The notes under the pieces: model-generated
Seen by the model: the letters and a program-made list of their open reading frames with translations, nothing else
Told to the model about the DNA's origin: nothing
Database searches by the model: none
Origin: Candidatus Jettenia caeni
Lineage (GTDB): Bacteria > Planctomycetota > Brocadiia > Brocadiales > Brocadiaceae
Direction of reading: 5' to 3'
Assembly (NCBI GenBank): GCA_000296795.1
Contig: BAFH01000003.1
Span: forward strand, 806,401 to 870,400
DNA length: 64,000 nt
Translations under genes and position numbers: made by a program
Shown here: positions 1 through 7,666 of the stretch, piece after piece
How the letters are laid out: each line of letters starts with the position of its first letter
Numbering within the stretch: position 1 is the stretch's first letter

Positions 1-1
1 C

Positions 2-421
2 TACGTATTCAATGGAGAACGGGATAGTGGTGGTTTTAAGCCGAGATTTTCCCTGAATGTTATACATGGTAGTGTAAAAATAGGCAACCTTTCTGTTGCG
101 CCTATAGAGGCTATTCATGGCGATGGACAGGTGACAGGTTACCGGTTTGAGAAATTTGCTTACATTACTGATGTCAATGATATCCCTGCCGAATCACTGG
201 AAAAGCTCAGAGGGCTGGATGTGCTCGTATTAGGGGCATTGCGCTATATTCCTCATGCAAAACACTTTAGTATTGAGCAGGCATTGTCTATCGTTGAGAA
301 ATTAAGGCCACACAAGGCATACTTTACCCATATGTGCCACGATATCGAACATGAAGAGGCTAATCGTAAACTTCCATCAGGTGTTGAATTTGCATTTGAT
401 GGGCTTATGATTGAAGTTTGA
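2..421 (+). CDS. MBL-fold phosphodiesterase, PhnP-like (5' partial)
   Basis: The reading frame is open from the left edge of the window and ends in TGA at 419-421, so only the C-terminal ~139 residues are visible. A GTG at 131 could start a 96-residue ORF, but similarity clearly continues upstream of it. The visible part reads like the C-terminal half of the PhnP / phosphoribosyl 1,2-cyclic phosphate phosphodiesterase group of metallo-beta-lactamase-fold hydrolases: 'FAYITDVNDIP', then 'LGALRYIPHAKHFSIEQAL', then a late metal-ligand motif 'FTHMCHD'. The N-terminal HxHxDH motif lies outside the window. Substrate cannot be told from this part. It is probably a cytoplasmic housekeeping hydrolase. 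Confidence 0.8.
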   Translation, partial: YVFNGERDSGGFKPRFSLNVIHGSVKIGNLSVAPIEAIHGDGQVTGYRFEKFAYITDVNDIPAESLEKLRGLDVLVLGALRYIPHAKHFSIEQALSIVEKLRPHKAYFTHMCHDIEHEEANRKLPSGVEFAFDGLMIEV

Positions 422-479
422 TTGAAAATTATTATAGAAGAAAGTAATTCCATTTTAACACATTAAAAGGAGATAAGAA

Positions 480-605
480 ATGTTGAAGAAGATTGGTATT
501 ATAATGACTTTTATTAGTGTTGTTAGTGTATTCATAGTGTGCGCAGGTTGCCATCACGGTGATCATTGCTGTCAAACAAAATTGCAAAGACCCTTATCTG
601 AATGA
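480..605 (+). CDS. Small His/Cys-rich exported peptide (41 aa)
   Basis: A short ORF starts at ATG 480 after a good ribosome binding site (AAGGAGA at about 467-473) and stops at TGA 603-605. The 41-residue product has a basic start (MLKK), a hydrophobic segment and a cysteine after 'VCAG' that resembles a lipobox, although position -3 is Cys rather than Leu/Val/Ile. The short mature part reads 'CHHGDHCC', so it could bind a metal ion. It lies 58 bp after the MBL gene and upstream of the lipoprotein operon. No family is recognised. The strong RBS and signal-like layout support a real gene; function is unknown. Confidence 0.5.
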   Translation: MLKKIGIIMTFISVVSVFIVCAGCHHGDHCCQTKLQRPLSE

Positions 606-635
606 TATTGTGTTTGGGTTTTAAAAAAAATTCTA

Positions 636-663
636 TTGACAGGTAATTTATTTTTGTTATAGT
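636..663 (+). promoter_or_regulatory. Candidate sigma70 promoter of the lipoprotein operon
   Basis: TTGACA at 636-641 is followed after 16 bp by TATAGT at 658-663. It lies in AT-rich DNA about 190 bp upstream of the likely start of the first operon gene. Spacing and match to the consensus are good. The long leader has no recognised riboswitch. Confidence 0.45.
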
Positions 664-851
664 TTTCACAAAAATTTATATATTTTTCTTTATTGTGAGA
701 ATTGTTATTCGTTTGAGATTCCCACCTTCGCTATCAGATAATTGCGCCTTTAATGAAAGTATGGGGCAATAGTGAATGAAATAATTTGATGTCGAATTTA
801 GTTTTTAGAGCATTTTTCCTTTCATCAGAATCAGTCCTGCCTAAGGTTCGT

Positions 852-2093
852 ATGAGAATGTATACCTCATTCATACAGTGCATATGCGTATACCTGTCGA
901 TTCTTTCTCCTTTTCTTTTTATAAATACCCTTTCAATTGCTGAATCAGGCGAACAGTCTATGCGCAAGGCTGCTATTTTTGTGGAAAATCGGGCTGGCAG
1001 CGCCTTTCATGATAAAGTACCTGTGCTGGAGGATTTCATTACCAGTCGTATAACGGAGAAAGGATTCAGTGTACTCAGCCGGGAAGTCGTGATCAATAGC
1101 CTGAATAATTATCCTGCACAAGAACCGAAGGGTTCTGATGAAGAGTTAAAGGATTTTATCAATGCCGTGCAGCTTCTGAAAGCCTCATTAACTAAAGATC
1201 AAAAAGGTTTGGAGGAGAGGGTATCGGGTGCAGGACTGGACAAACTCCTCAGTAAAGAAACTTCTGTTTTGCGATTAACGCAGATGATAGGTGCAGATTA
1301 TATCGTTGTGGTTTCCCTGGCTTCCCTTGGCACGGAAAAGAAAGCATTTAAAGGCTACGGGGTGGAAACCATGAATCTCATTACTCATGTACGAATAAGT
1401 TATAAGATTCTCGATAGTGTATATGGTGGGACTTTGGTTGCAGATACTGTCAGGGTGAGTAAATCTTTGCGTTCTACAGAAAGCAGCCGCAGCGAGGACA
1501 GCGATATGATCAATGGACTATTGGATGATGCGGCAGTTAAGGTTGCAGAAGGTTTAGACAAAAAACACCTTGCCCAACCTCCTCCGGGACGTAACCTTGT
1601 TGAAATTACGATTGCTTGCGGGATGCAGGATTTAGCCCAGTTGCCAATAAGCATTCCTGATGTTCGATTGACAGAAAACGGTACCGTGATAATTGAAAAG
1701 GACGCATTGGAAGTACAAGCGCTGGATGTTACTGTTGAACTGAATGGAACGGTTATTGGTTCTGCCCCCGGCGTTTTTAAGGTGCCTCAGGGACTCAGTA
1801 AAATTCGCCTTTCCCGTGAAGGGTTTAAGGATTGGGAGCGGACAATCAATATCATTGAAGGGCAGAAACTAAAGGTAGCCTTGCAGATGCATGAGACCGG
1901 ATATGCGCGATGGAAAGATAATACTGCATTTCTCCAGGATTTGAAAAATGGAGAGAAACTGACAGATGCCACAGTCGAATTGATAAAAGGGGGCGCACAG
2001 ATGCTGAGACAAAGCGGGTTCAATATACATGTCAAAGGGGATTTCAATATAGATCCTAAGAAGGGTAATTCAATTTTTAATCTATCTCGTTAA
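852..2093 (+). CDS. Exported CsgG/LpoB-fold protein with PEGA-like domain
   Basis: The frame is open from ATG 786, but ATG 852 is preferred: AAGG lies just upstream and the product then begins with a signal peptide (hydrophobic 'CVYLSILSPFLFINTLSIA'). The mature N-terminal half ('RKAAIFVENRAG', 'GFSVLSREVVINSL', 'MIGADYIVVVSL', 'VRISYKILDSVYGG') has the alternating pattern of the CsgG/TolB-N/LpoB fold, which binds or assembles at the outer membrane. The C-terminal part ('VELNGTVIGSAPGVFKVPQGLSKIRLSREGFKDWE') is a PEGA-type beta domain. It is first of five same-strand genes, 18 bp before the next. The domain assignment is from motif patterns only; the role is inferred as periplasmic or envelope-associated. 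Confidence 0.65.
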   Translation: MRMYTSFIQCICVYLSILSPFLFINTLSIAESGEQSMRKAAIFVENRAGSAFHDKVPVLEDFITSRITEKGFSVLSREVVINSLNNYPAQEPKGSDEELKDFINAVQLLKASLTKDQKGLEERVSGAGLDKLLSKETSVLRLTQMIGADYIVVVSLASLGTEKKAFKGYGVETMNLITHVRISYKILDSVYGGTLVADTVRVSKSLRSTESSRSEDSDMINGLLDDAAVKVAEGLDKKHLAQPPPGRNLVEITIACGMQDLAQLPISIPDVRLTENGTVIIEKDALEVQALDVTVELNGTVIGSAPGVFKVPQGLSKIRLSREGFKDWERTINIIEGQKLKVALQMHETGYARWKDNTAFLQDLKNGEKLTDATVELIKGGAQMLRQSGFNIHVKGDFNIDPKKGNSIFNLSR

Positions 2094-2111
2094 AAAATAA
2101 ACGGTATACCT

Positions 2112-3014
2112 ATGAAACTCTTATTAATTGGTAAAATCTTTTTCACCATTTGTACGTTAGCTTTTTTTGCCCCGGCGCTTACCTGGGCGCAAAAGGAGAC
2201 ATTAGGTGTCTCTGCCGTCAAACCTACTCCCGCTCTTGTGCAAGGTGTAGAACGGGCAGGCAAGAGGATTGAAATGGACCGTGTATTACAATCACTGGAC
2301 GGTCAACTGACCGACTCTATTCATGCGACAAGAAAATTCCAGGTAGTAGGGAGGAGTGATTTAAGTGAAATTTTAAAGGAGCAGGAGTTTGCCAATTCCG
2401 GGAATGTTGACTCAAATGACAAATCTGCCGCATTGCAGTCCAAATTAGCCGGAGCGAAATATCTCCTTGTCACAACCGTTGATGATTTTCAGGATTACAC
2501 GGAGACCGCCACTTTTAAAAGCACTGGCAGAAGCGCTACAAAACGTGTTGTCAGACTTTCTTGTGCAGGTAAAATATACGACTCAACTACGGGGAAATTA
2601 CTGGAGTCTACGAATTTCCAGATGAGTAATAAAGACATTTCAGAAAATCGGACGTATTCGACAAGGGAGGGTATGGTGGGCGAGGATCTGTTGGTGACAA
2701 TCGCCCGAGAAATGGCGGGAAAAATCGCTAATCGTGTAGCCGATGTAATTTTTCCGCCCAGGGTGCTGAGTAAGAGAGACAAGCAGGTTACCATCAATCG
2801 TGGCGATGGCACTGACGTTGCGGTAGGGCAGGTCTGGAATGTTTTTGCCGTAGGTGAAGAATTAGTTGATCCTGACACGAAAGAATCTCTGGGCAGAGAA
2901 GAAGTGCTCATTGGTAAGGTAAAAATCATTAGCATTCTACCTAAGACGTCAACAGCGGAGATTCTGGAAGATTTTGGAATTAACAAAGATACTCTTCTGA
3001 GAAAGGCGCAGTAG
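2112..3014 (+). CDS. CsgG-family exported protein
   Basis: 300 residues with a clear signal peptide ending near 'APALTWAQ'. The body matches the CsgG family: an N-terminal 'ERAGKRIEMDRVLQSLDGQLTDSI' segment, 'RKFQVVGRSDLSEILKEQ', then 'LAGAKYLLVTTVDDFQD', and a later strand-rich 'IYDSTTGKLLESTNFQ'. CsgG of curli systems forms an outer-membrane secretion pore, but no lipobox cysteine and no curli genes are present here, so this is more likely a periplasmic CsgG-fold relative. It follows the PEGA-type gene closely and precedes the COG3014 lipoprotein gene after a 190-bp spacer holding a palindromic element. Confidence 0.7.
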   Translation: MKLLLIGKIFFTICTLAFFAPALTWAQKETLGVSAVKPTPALVQGVERAGKRIEMDRVLQSLDGQLTDSIHATRKFQVVGRSDLSEILKEQEFANSGNVDSNDKSAALQSKLAGAKYLLVTTVDDFQDYTETATFKSTGRSATKRVVRLSCAGKIYDSTTGKLLESTNFQMSNKDISENRTYSTREGMVGEDLLVTIAREMAGKIANRVADVIFPPRVLSKRDKQVTINRGDGTDVAVGQVWNVFAVGEELVDPDTKESLGREEVLIGKVKIISILPKTSTAEILEDFGINKDTLLRKAQ

Positions 3015-3038
3015 GGAGTCTCATCACATGGGTATCTA

Positions 3039-3183
3039 TATACAGCGTCATTCATCAGATACGAATCTCCGTTTTCACAGGGACAAGTATGTCATTCCCG
3101 CGGAAGCGGGAATCCGGAAAAATACCGGATTCCGGGTCAAGCCCGGAATGACAGACAGTTGTAAACGTATGTCGCCATGTATA
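3039..3183. repeat. MITE-like palindromic element, copy A
   Basis: A 145-bp element with imperfect terminal inverted repeats (TATACAGCGTCAT on the left; TATACATGGCGACAT as reverse complement of the right end). The core is a nested palindrome, GTCATTCCCGC...GCGGGAAT and CCGGGTCAAGCCCGG...GAATGAC. The same element, 125 bp long and lacking a 22-bp internal stretch, is at 18719-18843. It sits inside the lipoprotein operon, between the CsgG and COG3014 genes, where it may act as an mRNA-processing or attenuation hairpin. Confidence 0.7.
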
Positions 3184-3205
3184 TCTGGTAAAATAGGAGA
3201 ATGAT

Positions 3206-4774
3206 GTGGTGCAAACAGGTAACAGAAAAATGAAAAGATTACTGGGGGCTATTTTTGTTACATTCCTGGTCGGATGGTTTGGCGCCGGGTGCGCAAGTTA
3301 TAATAAGCAAACCAAAAACATAAACCAAAGTTGGGAATCAGGCAATATTCAGTCTGCTGCCGCACAGGTTTCTGCTGAAGCAGAAAAACGTAAGGATACG
3401 AAAGACGCCGTAATATGGCGACTGGAACAAGGAGCCGTATTGCGGGCTGCCGGACAATTAGAGGAAAGTAATCATGCCTTTGATATGGCCGAAGAGATGA
3501 TCAACCGGTTCGAAGAAAAGGCAAAGGTTAAAGTTTCCCATGAGACTTTGGCATCTGTTACTAATTTGACAACGTTACCTTACGAGGGTTTTGCCTATGA
3601 TAAGATCATGATGAATACCTACAAGGCGTTGAACTATTTGGAATTGGGAGATTATGAAAAAGCCAGGGTAGAATTTAACCGTGCATACGAGCGCCAGGAT
3701 GAGGCTGTTCAGGTAAATGCGGCGCGTATTGAAAAAGCACAGGAAGAAGGGAAGAGAAAAAACCTGTATGTCGATTTGGAAGACGTTCATAATGATGGGA
3801 GATTCAGGAATCAATTCGAGAACAATTATGCCAGCCTTGAACAGTTCAAAGCGTATGCGGACTATGTGAATCCATTGACCGTTTATCTGGATGCCCTGTT
3901 TTTCATGAATCAGGCAGCAGGATTTTCAGATTTAGAGAGATCGCGTAAGTCGTTCGAGCGGGTACTTGGTATGGTGAATGAGAGTAAGTTTATTCATCAG
4001 GATTTGGAAACCCTGCAGCAGGTAATAGAAGGGCATCCGATTCCAGCAACTACGTATGTCTTTTTTGAGACCGGTCTGGCGCCAGAACGCGAGCAAATCC
4101 GCATTGATCTCCCGCTTTTTATCGTTACCCCTCAGGTGCCTTATGTGGGCGCCGCCTTTCCGAAACTGAAGTACCGGAATAGCTATCTGTCAGGTCTTTA
4201 CGTTTCCTCTGAAGAGATGACCGAGTCGACCCTGTTGTTATCAAACATGGATGCGGTCGTTACCCATGAATTTAAAAATGTGCTTCCCCTTATCATTACA
4301 AAGACACTTATTGCATCTGCACTAAAGGCGGGTGCTGCCTATGGGGCATATGCAGGCATGACGAATGGGGGAAGAAATAACCCTGAAGCCGGGTTGGCAG
4401 TATTGATTGCCGGAGCAATTACCCAGGTAGTCATGAATCAGGCGGATTTAAGGACGTGGACTACCTTGCCCAAGGAATTCCAGGTGTGCCGTTTCCCTAC
4501 CCCAGCTAATCGAAAAATCGAATTATCAGCTCCGGATTGTGGACAAAAAGTACCGGTAATACTAGACGAAGGGGTTGTCAATGTCGTTTGGGTTAAATCG
4601 GTAAACCGAAACAGTCCATTGCTGGTAAAGCAATTTACTTTATTAAAGGACAATACAAAGAGAGATGTGCCTTTCGAGATTCCAGCGTCCAAAAGTATTC
4701 CTCTGGTAGAATCTTCCCGGCCTGAGCAGTCAACACAGAAAAGTGAACAGACAGATAAGGTAAATAAAAGTTAG
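3206..4774 (+). CDS. COG3014-like lipoprotein
   Basis: About 520 residues. AGGAGA at 3196-3201 supports tandem GTG starts at 3206/3209; ATG 3230 is the alternative and gives a cleaner signal peptide ('MKRLLGAIFVTFLVGWFGAGC'). The lipobox 'GAGC' predicts a lipoprotein. Helical TPR-like stretches follow ('NTYKALNYLELGDYEKARVEFNRAYERQ'), then a glycine/alanine-rich hydrophobic segment around residues 370-415 that could insert in a membrane. This is the layout of the uncharacterised COG3014 family. It sits directly before YcfL and LpoB homologues, a combination met in other bacteria, which suggests a shared outer-membrane or peptidoglycan-related role. The biochemical function is unknown. Confidence 0.7.
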   Translation: MVQTGNRKMKRLLGAIFVTFLVGWFGAGCASYNKQTKNINQSWESGNIQSAAAQVSAEAEKRKDTKDAVIWRLEQGAVLRAAGQLEESNHAFDMAEEMINRFEEKAKVKVSHETLASVTNLTTLPYEGFAYDKIMMNTYKALNYLELGDYEKARVEFNRAYERQDEAVQVNAARIEKAQEEGKRKNLYVDLEDVHNDGRFRNQFENNYASLEQFKAYADYVNPLTVYLDALFFMNQAAGFSDLERSRKSFERVLGMVNESKFIHQDLETLQQVIEGHPIPATTYVFFETGLAPEREQIRIDLPLFIVTPQVPYVGAAFPKLKYRNSYLSGLYVSSEEMTESTLLLSNMDAVVTHEFKNVLPLIITKTLIASALKAGAAYGAYAGMTNGGRNNPEAGLAVLIAGAITQVVMNQADLRTWTTLPKEFQVCRFPTPANRKIELSAPDCGQKVPVILDEGVVNVVWVKSVNRNSPLLVKQFTLLKDNTKRDVPFEIPASKSIPLVESSRPEQSTQKSEQTDKVNKS

Positions 4775-4828
4775 CATAAAGAGAAAATATTTTAGTAAGG
4801 ACATAACAATCAAAGTAAGGAATTGAAT

Positions 4829-5254
4829 ATGCAAAAAACGATATGGTTGCTGACAGGTCTCTTGATGAGTACGGCTATGGTATCCTCATCATGTACCACG
4901 GTTAATACCGTAGGAAGGGAAACCCCGGTTGGAACACGCCAGATGATCGCTGATAAACGGGTTATTACTGATGCTACGTTAAATAGAAAGGTTAGCATCG
5001 TTGGCCTGAACGAAAATACTACCAGTGGCGGATTTTTACAGGTGCAAATTGAGCTGCTTAACCAAAAGAATTCCCTGCAGGAATTCAGCTATCATTTTGA
5101 ATGGTTTGATATGAATGGAATGCTCATCAACGCACCTGCTTCTGTGTGGATACCCCGGCATATTGAGGGGCGTGAGACCTTGACAATTACCGCAGTGGCT
5201 CCTACAACAACGGCTAAGGATTTTCGTGTAAAATTTATTGAGAATGTAAGATGA
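4829..5254 (+). CDS. ycfL: YcfL-family (DUF1425) lipoprotein
   Basis: 141 residues from ATG 4829, with TAAGGA about 7 bp upstream; the in-frame TTG at 4823 is less likely. The signal peptide ends in a lipobox-like 'VSSSC'. The mature protein is a single beta-sandwich-type domain with 'LLNQKNSLQEFSYHFEWFDMNGM' and 'RETLTITAVAPTTTAKDFRVKF', the typical core of the YcfL/DUF1425 family. In Escherichia coli ycfL lies next to lpoB (ycfM), as it does here, which supports both calls. The molecular role of YcfL is not established. Confidence 0.8.
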   Translation: MQKTIWLLTGLLMSTAMVSSSCTTVNTVGRETPVGTRQMIADKRVITDATLNRKVSIVGLNENTTSGGFLQVQIELLNQKNSLQEFSYHFEWFDMNGMLINAPASVWIPRHIEGRETLTITAVAPTTTAKDFRVKFIENVR

Positions 5255-5280
5255 TACACAAGAGAAAGGATGAATCATTC

Positions 5281-5877
5281 ATGATGAAAAAGACTTCCCG
5301 CTTTTATCTTATACCGTTACTATCGTTGATAGTTATTGGCGGATGTGCAACACATACAAGGTATGTTGAACCTACTGGCCCGCGTACTTTGGTTACTTCT
5401 GAAATAAATATTCAGGATTTCTCTTACGCTGCCGAAGATATGGTTAAGTCGCTTCTGGTTTCGGGATCTTTAGACAAGACACCCGTGCAGCCTGCTGTTC
5501 TTGCAATTAGCAGGATTGTAAACAATACCACCCAGCAGATTGATACCGATATGCTGATAAAAAAGATTCGGGTTGCCCTCAATCAGAGCGGAAAGGTTTT
5601 AACCACTACAACGATGGGAATAGGCGGTATCGCTGAAGATCCTTTGGCTAAGGATATTCAGCAGGAAAAGGAGTTTTATGCAGATAAAAAAGAACCGCAG
5701 CCGCTGCCTGATTACACGCTTTCCGGTAAAATCATTGAGAAGCGTGATAGCCAAAACAATATTCGCCAGGTTGCATATATCTTTCAGTTATCGCTCACTG
5801 ACGGCAGAGGTTTGGCTGTCTGGGAGGATGAGAAGCAAATTGCTAAACAAGGAAAACAAAGTCTCATAGGTTGGTAG
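5281..5877 (+). CDS. lpoB: LpoB-like penicillin-binding-protein activator
   Basis: The frame opens at 5251 and overlaps the YcfL stop, but AAAGGA at 5265-5270 and the signal peptide favour ATG 5281 or 5284. The lipobox 'VIGGC' predicts an outer-membrane lipoprotein. The mature domain ('LAISRIVNNTTQQIDTDMLIKKIRVALNQSGKVLTT', then 'PDYTLSGKIIEKRD', 'YIFQLSLTDGRGLAVWEDEKQIAKQG') matches the LpoB/COG3417 fold, which in gamma-proteobacteria reaches through peptidoglycan to activate PBP1B. In a planctomycete this would suggest outer-membrane control of peptidoglycan synthesis, but the partner PBP is not in this window. It is last in the operon and is followed by a hairpin at 5899-5925. Confidence 0.8.
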   Translation: MMKKTSRFYLIPLLSLIVIGGCATHTRYVEPTGPRTLVTSEINIQDFSYAAEDMVKSLLVSGSLDKTPVQPAVLAISRIVNNTTQQIDTDMLIKKIRVALNQSGKVLTTTTMGIGGIAEDPLAKDIQQEKEFYADKKEPQPLPDYTLSGKIIEKRDSQNNIRQVAYIFQLSLTDGRGLAVWEDEKQIAKQGKQSLIGW

Positions 5878-6348
5878 TAAACTAACATAGTTTGTGGTGG
5901 CGGATTAAGCGATAGCGAATCCGCCTTTTCTGGAAATAGTATCGGTGGATTCGGCGTAAAAACCAACGCCTTGATCCACCCTGCTCATACCTTGATGTAT
6001 AGGAATTTCAAGTGTGTTGCCACCCCCAGAATCCCCCTCACGGAGCGTATCCTTACCCACATCTTTAGAATACCATAAAGAGATGCCTCGCCGGAGGCGT
6101 CTCTCTGGAAATTTTTATTCTCTGTAAGCCTATTTCTGGGTGGCACTGACAAACTCTGTTTGTCAGTGTGATATATTCCCTATCCACGGGTGTATTCGAA
6201 CAACACGGACAAAAGATCCCCGTTCAAGACATACGGAGACATGGTTTGTCGGTGCCACCCTGTTCTTCCTTCTCGTTCCAACGCTCTCAGACTGGGTCAA
6301 ATGGACATTCTTTGTTCATATATAGAACTTATTAATTTATACACTACA
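5878..6348. repeat. Intergenic repeat block after lpoB
   Basis: No gene is seen. Contents: (1) 5899-5925, a hairpin GGCGGATT...AATCCGCC followed by TTTT, a possible terminator for the lipoprotein operon; (2) 5903-5972, a 70-bp segment present inverted at 18898-18967 with 7 mismatches; (3) at 5994, a solo left end of the ATGTATAGGAATTTCAA family; (4) 6083-6105, a short hairpin; (5) 6139-6259, a 121-bp element bounded by 16-bp inverted repeats (GGTGGCACTGACAAAC and GTTTGTCGGTGCCACC, one mismatch). The small ORF across 6140-6325 lies inside this repeat and is not credible. Confidence 0.6.
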
Positions 6349-6357
6349 ATATAAATG

Positions 6358-7508
6358 GGCTTTGTTGCACAAAGCCGGATAAATATCTGATATACTAAGA
6401 GAATAAGGGAAAGAGTACCATAAATTATTTTGTAGGATAAGTATATCAGTATGAAGCAACAGAAACGGGACGTAAAGAAACTAGCAGGAACAGATAAAAG
6501 GCCGCTCCAAGAACAGAAAAAGAAGAAATCAAAGAAGGACTACCGGGTAAGAAACTGGTCAGAGTATACAGAGGCATTAAGACAAAGAGGGTCTCTTGAT
6601 GTATGGATAGATGAGGGGGTACAAGAGAAATGGAATGCAGAGCCAACGGGCCAAAGAGGGTCTCCCCCTACGTATAGTGATCTGGCCATAACATCAACGC
6701 TTCAGTTGGGTATCGTATTTCATCAAAGACTTCGTCAAACAGAAGGATTAGTCAAATCACTGTTTCGGCTCATGAATATCCCTCTGAAGGTTCCTGATTA
6801 TTCAACCCTGTCTCGAAGAGGTGAAACAGTGGGAATTTCTTTAGCGAAAGAGAAGAAAGAGAATCTGGTATTAGTCCTTGATAGCAGTGGGTTAAAGGTC
6901 TATGGGGAAGGGGAATGGAAGGTAAGACAGCATGGATATACCAAGAGAAGAACATGGAGAAAGATTCATTTGTCCATTACTCCTGATGGAGAGATAAGAG
7001 CACAAGAGCTTACCGAGAATAGTACTGGTGATTCAGAGGTAGTAGATAAGCTTCTAAGCCAGGAAGAGTCAAGGATTGATACCTTTGCCGGTGATGGCTC
7101 CTATGATAAGAGGAAGGTCTATGAGAGTTGTAAGAGAAGAGGGATTCTCAGAATACTTATTCCTCCGAGGAAGGATGCAAAGATATGGCAGCATGGCAAC
7201 TGCAGTACAGAGCCACATGTCCGAGATGAGACGATAAGGCATATCAGAAGAACTTCCCTAAGACAGTGGAAAGAGCGTGTTGGTTACCACGTCCGCTCTC
7301 TGGTTGAGAATGCGATATTTCGATTCAAAACCATCTTTGGCGATAGGCTTTATGCCAGAAATCTTGCTCAACAAAGAACAGAAGTAGGTATCAAGGCATC
7401 TTTTTTAAACCGTATGATGAAATTAGGAATGCCGGAAAGTTATGCGATCTCATAAATTGCATACTACAGGGAAAAACTGCTTTTTTATCGGATTTGTGCA
7501 ACAAAGCC
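6358..7508 (+). mobile_element. IS5-family (IS903-type) insertion sequence, copy 1
   Basis: A complete 1151-bp element. Its ends are GGCTTTGTTGCACAAA and the inverted TTTGTGCAACAAAGCC, resembling IS903 ends, and it is flanked by a perfect 9-bp target duplication ATATAAATG at 6349-6357 and 7509-7517. Nine-bp duplications are usual for the IS903 group. It inserted just at the left end of an ATGTATAGGAATTTCAA repeat. A second copy at 53710-54860 differs at one base in the coding region, so movement was recent. Confidence 0.95.
6451..7455 (+). CDS. IS5-family DDE transposase
   Basis: 334 residues in one uninterrupted frame, with an AGGATAAG RBS just upstream of ATG 6451. The N-terminus is very basic (residues 1-35) and the DDE catalytic core can be read: D144 in 'VLDSSGLKV', D215 in 'FAGDGSYDK' and E286 in 'RSLVENAIFRFK', with the Y-x2-R-x3-E-x6-K type signature around E286. 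It catalyses cut-and-paste or replicative movement of the surrounding element. It is intact and likely functional. Residue 318 is Phe here and Val in the other copy (T at 7402 versus G at 54754). Confidence 0.95.
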   Translation: MKQQKRDVKKLAGTDKRPLQEQKKKKSKKDYRVRNWSEYTEALRQRGSLDVWIDEGVQEKWNAEPTGQRGSPPTYSDLAITSTLQLGIVFHQRLRQTEGLVKSLFRLMNIPLKVPDYSTLSRRGETVGISLAKEKKENLVLVLDSSGLKVYGEGEWKVRQHGYTKRRTWRKIHLSITPDGEIRAQELTENSTGDSEVVDKLLSQEESRIDTFAGDGSYDKRKVYESCKRRGILRILIPPRKDAKIWQHGNCSTEPHVRDETIRHIRRTSLRQWKERVGYHVRSLVENAIFRFKTIFGDRLYARNLAQQRTEVGIKASFLNRMMKLGMPESYAIS

Positions 7509-7513
7509 ATATA

Positions 7514-7655
7514 AATGTATAGGAATTTCAATCCCGTAGGGTAACCCTTTAGGGTTGTTCTTACCCAGGTATACCCCAGCGGGGAAGCAAGGCTAAAGCC
7601 TTGCCCTACATCTTGCATAAAGATAAAATTCGCCGAAGACCTGGTTTAGGTATAT
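7514..7655. repeat. ATGTATAGGAATTTCAA-family repeat
   Basis: It begins with the family left end, contains GTAGGGTAACCC...GGGTT and GCAAGGCTAAAGCCTTGC hairpins, and ends with CGCCGAAGACCTGGTTTA, the family right end. It lies directly right of the IS copy and before the convergent end of the flippase gene, so it may also serve as a terminator hairpin. Confidence 0.7.
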
Positions 7656-7666
7656 ACTGTGTTTTC

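Noticed and set aside
2495-3055. 186-aa minus-strand ORF opposite the CsgG gene
   Set aside because: It is antisense to a well supported CsgG-family gene and shows no domain or signal pattern.
6140-6325. 61-aa ORF upstream of the IS
   Set aside because: It lies inside an inverted-repeat element and has no RBS.
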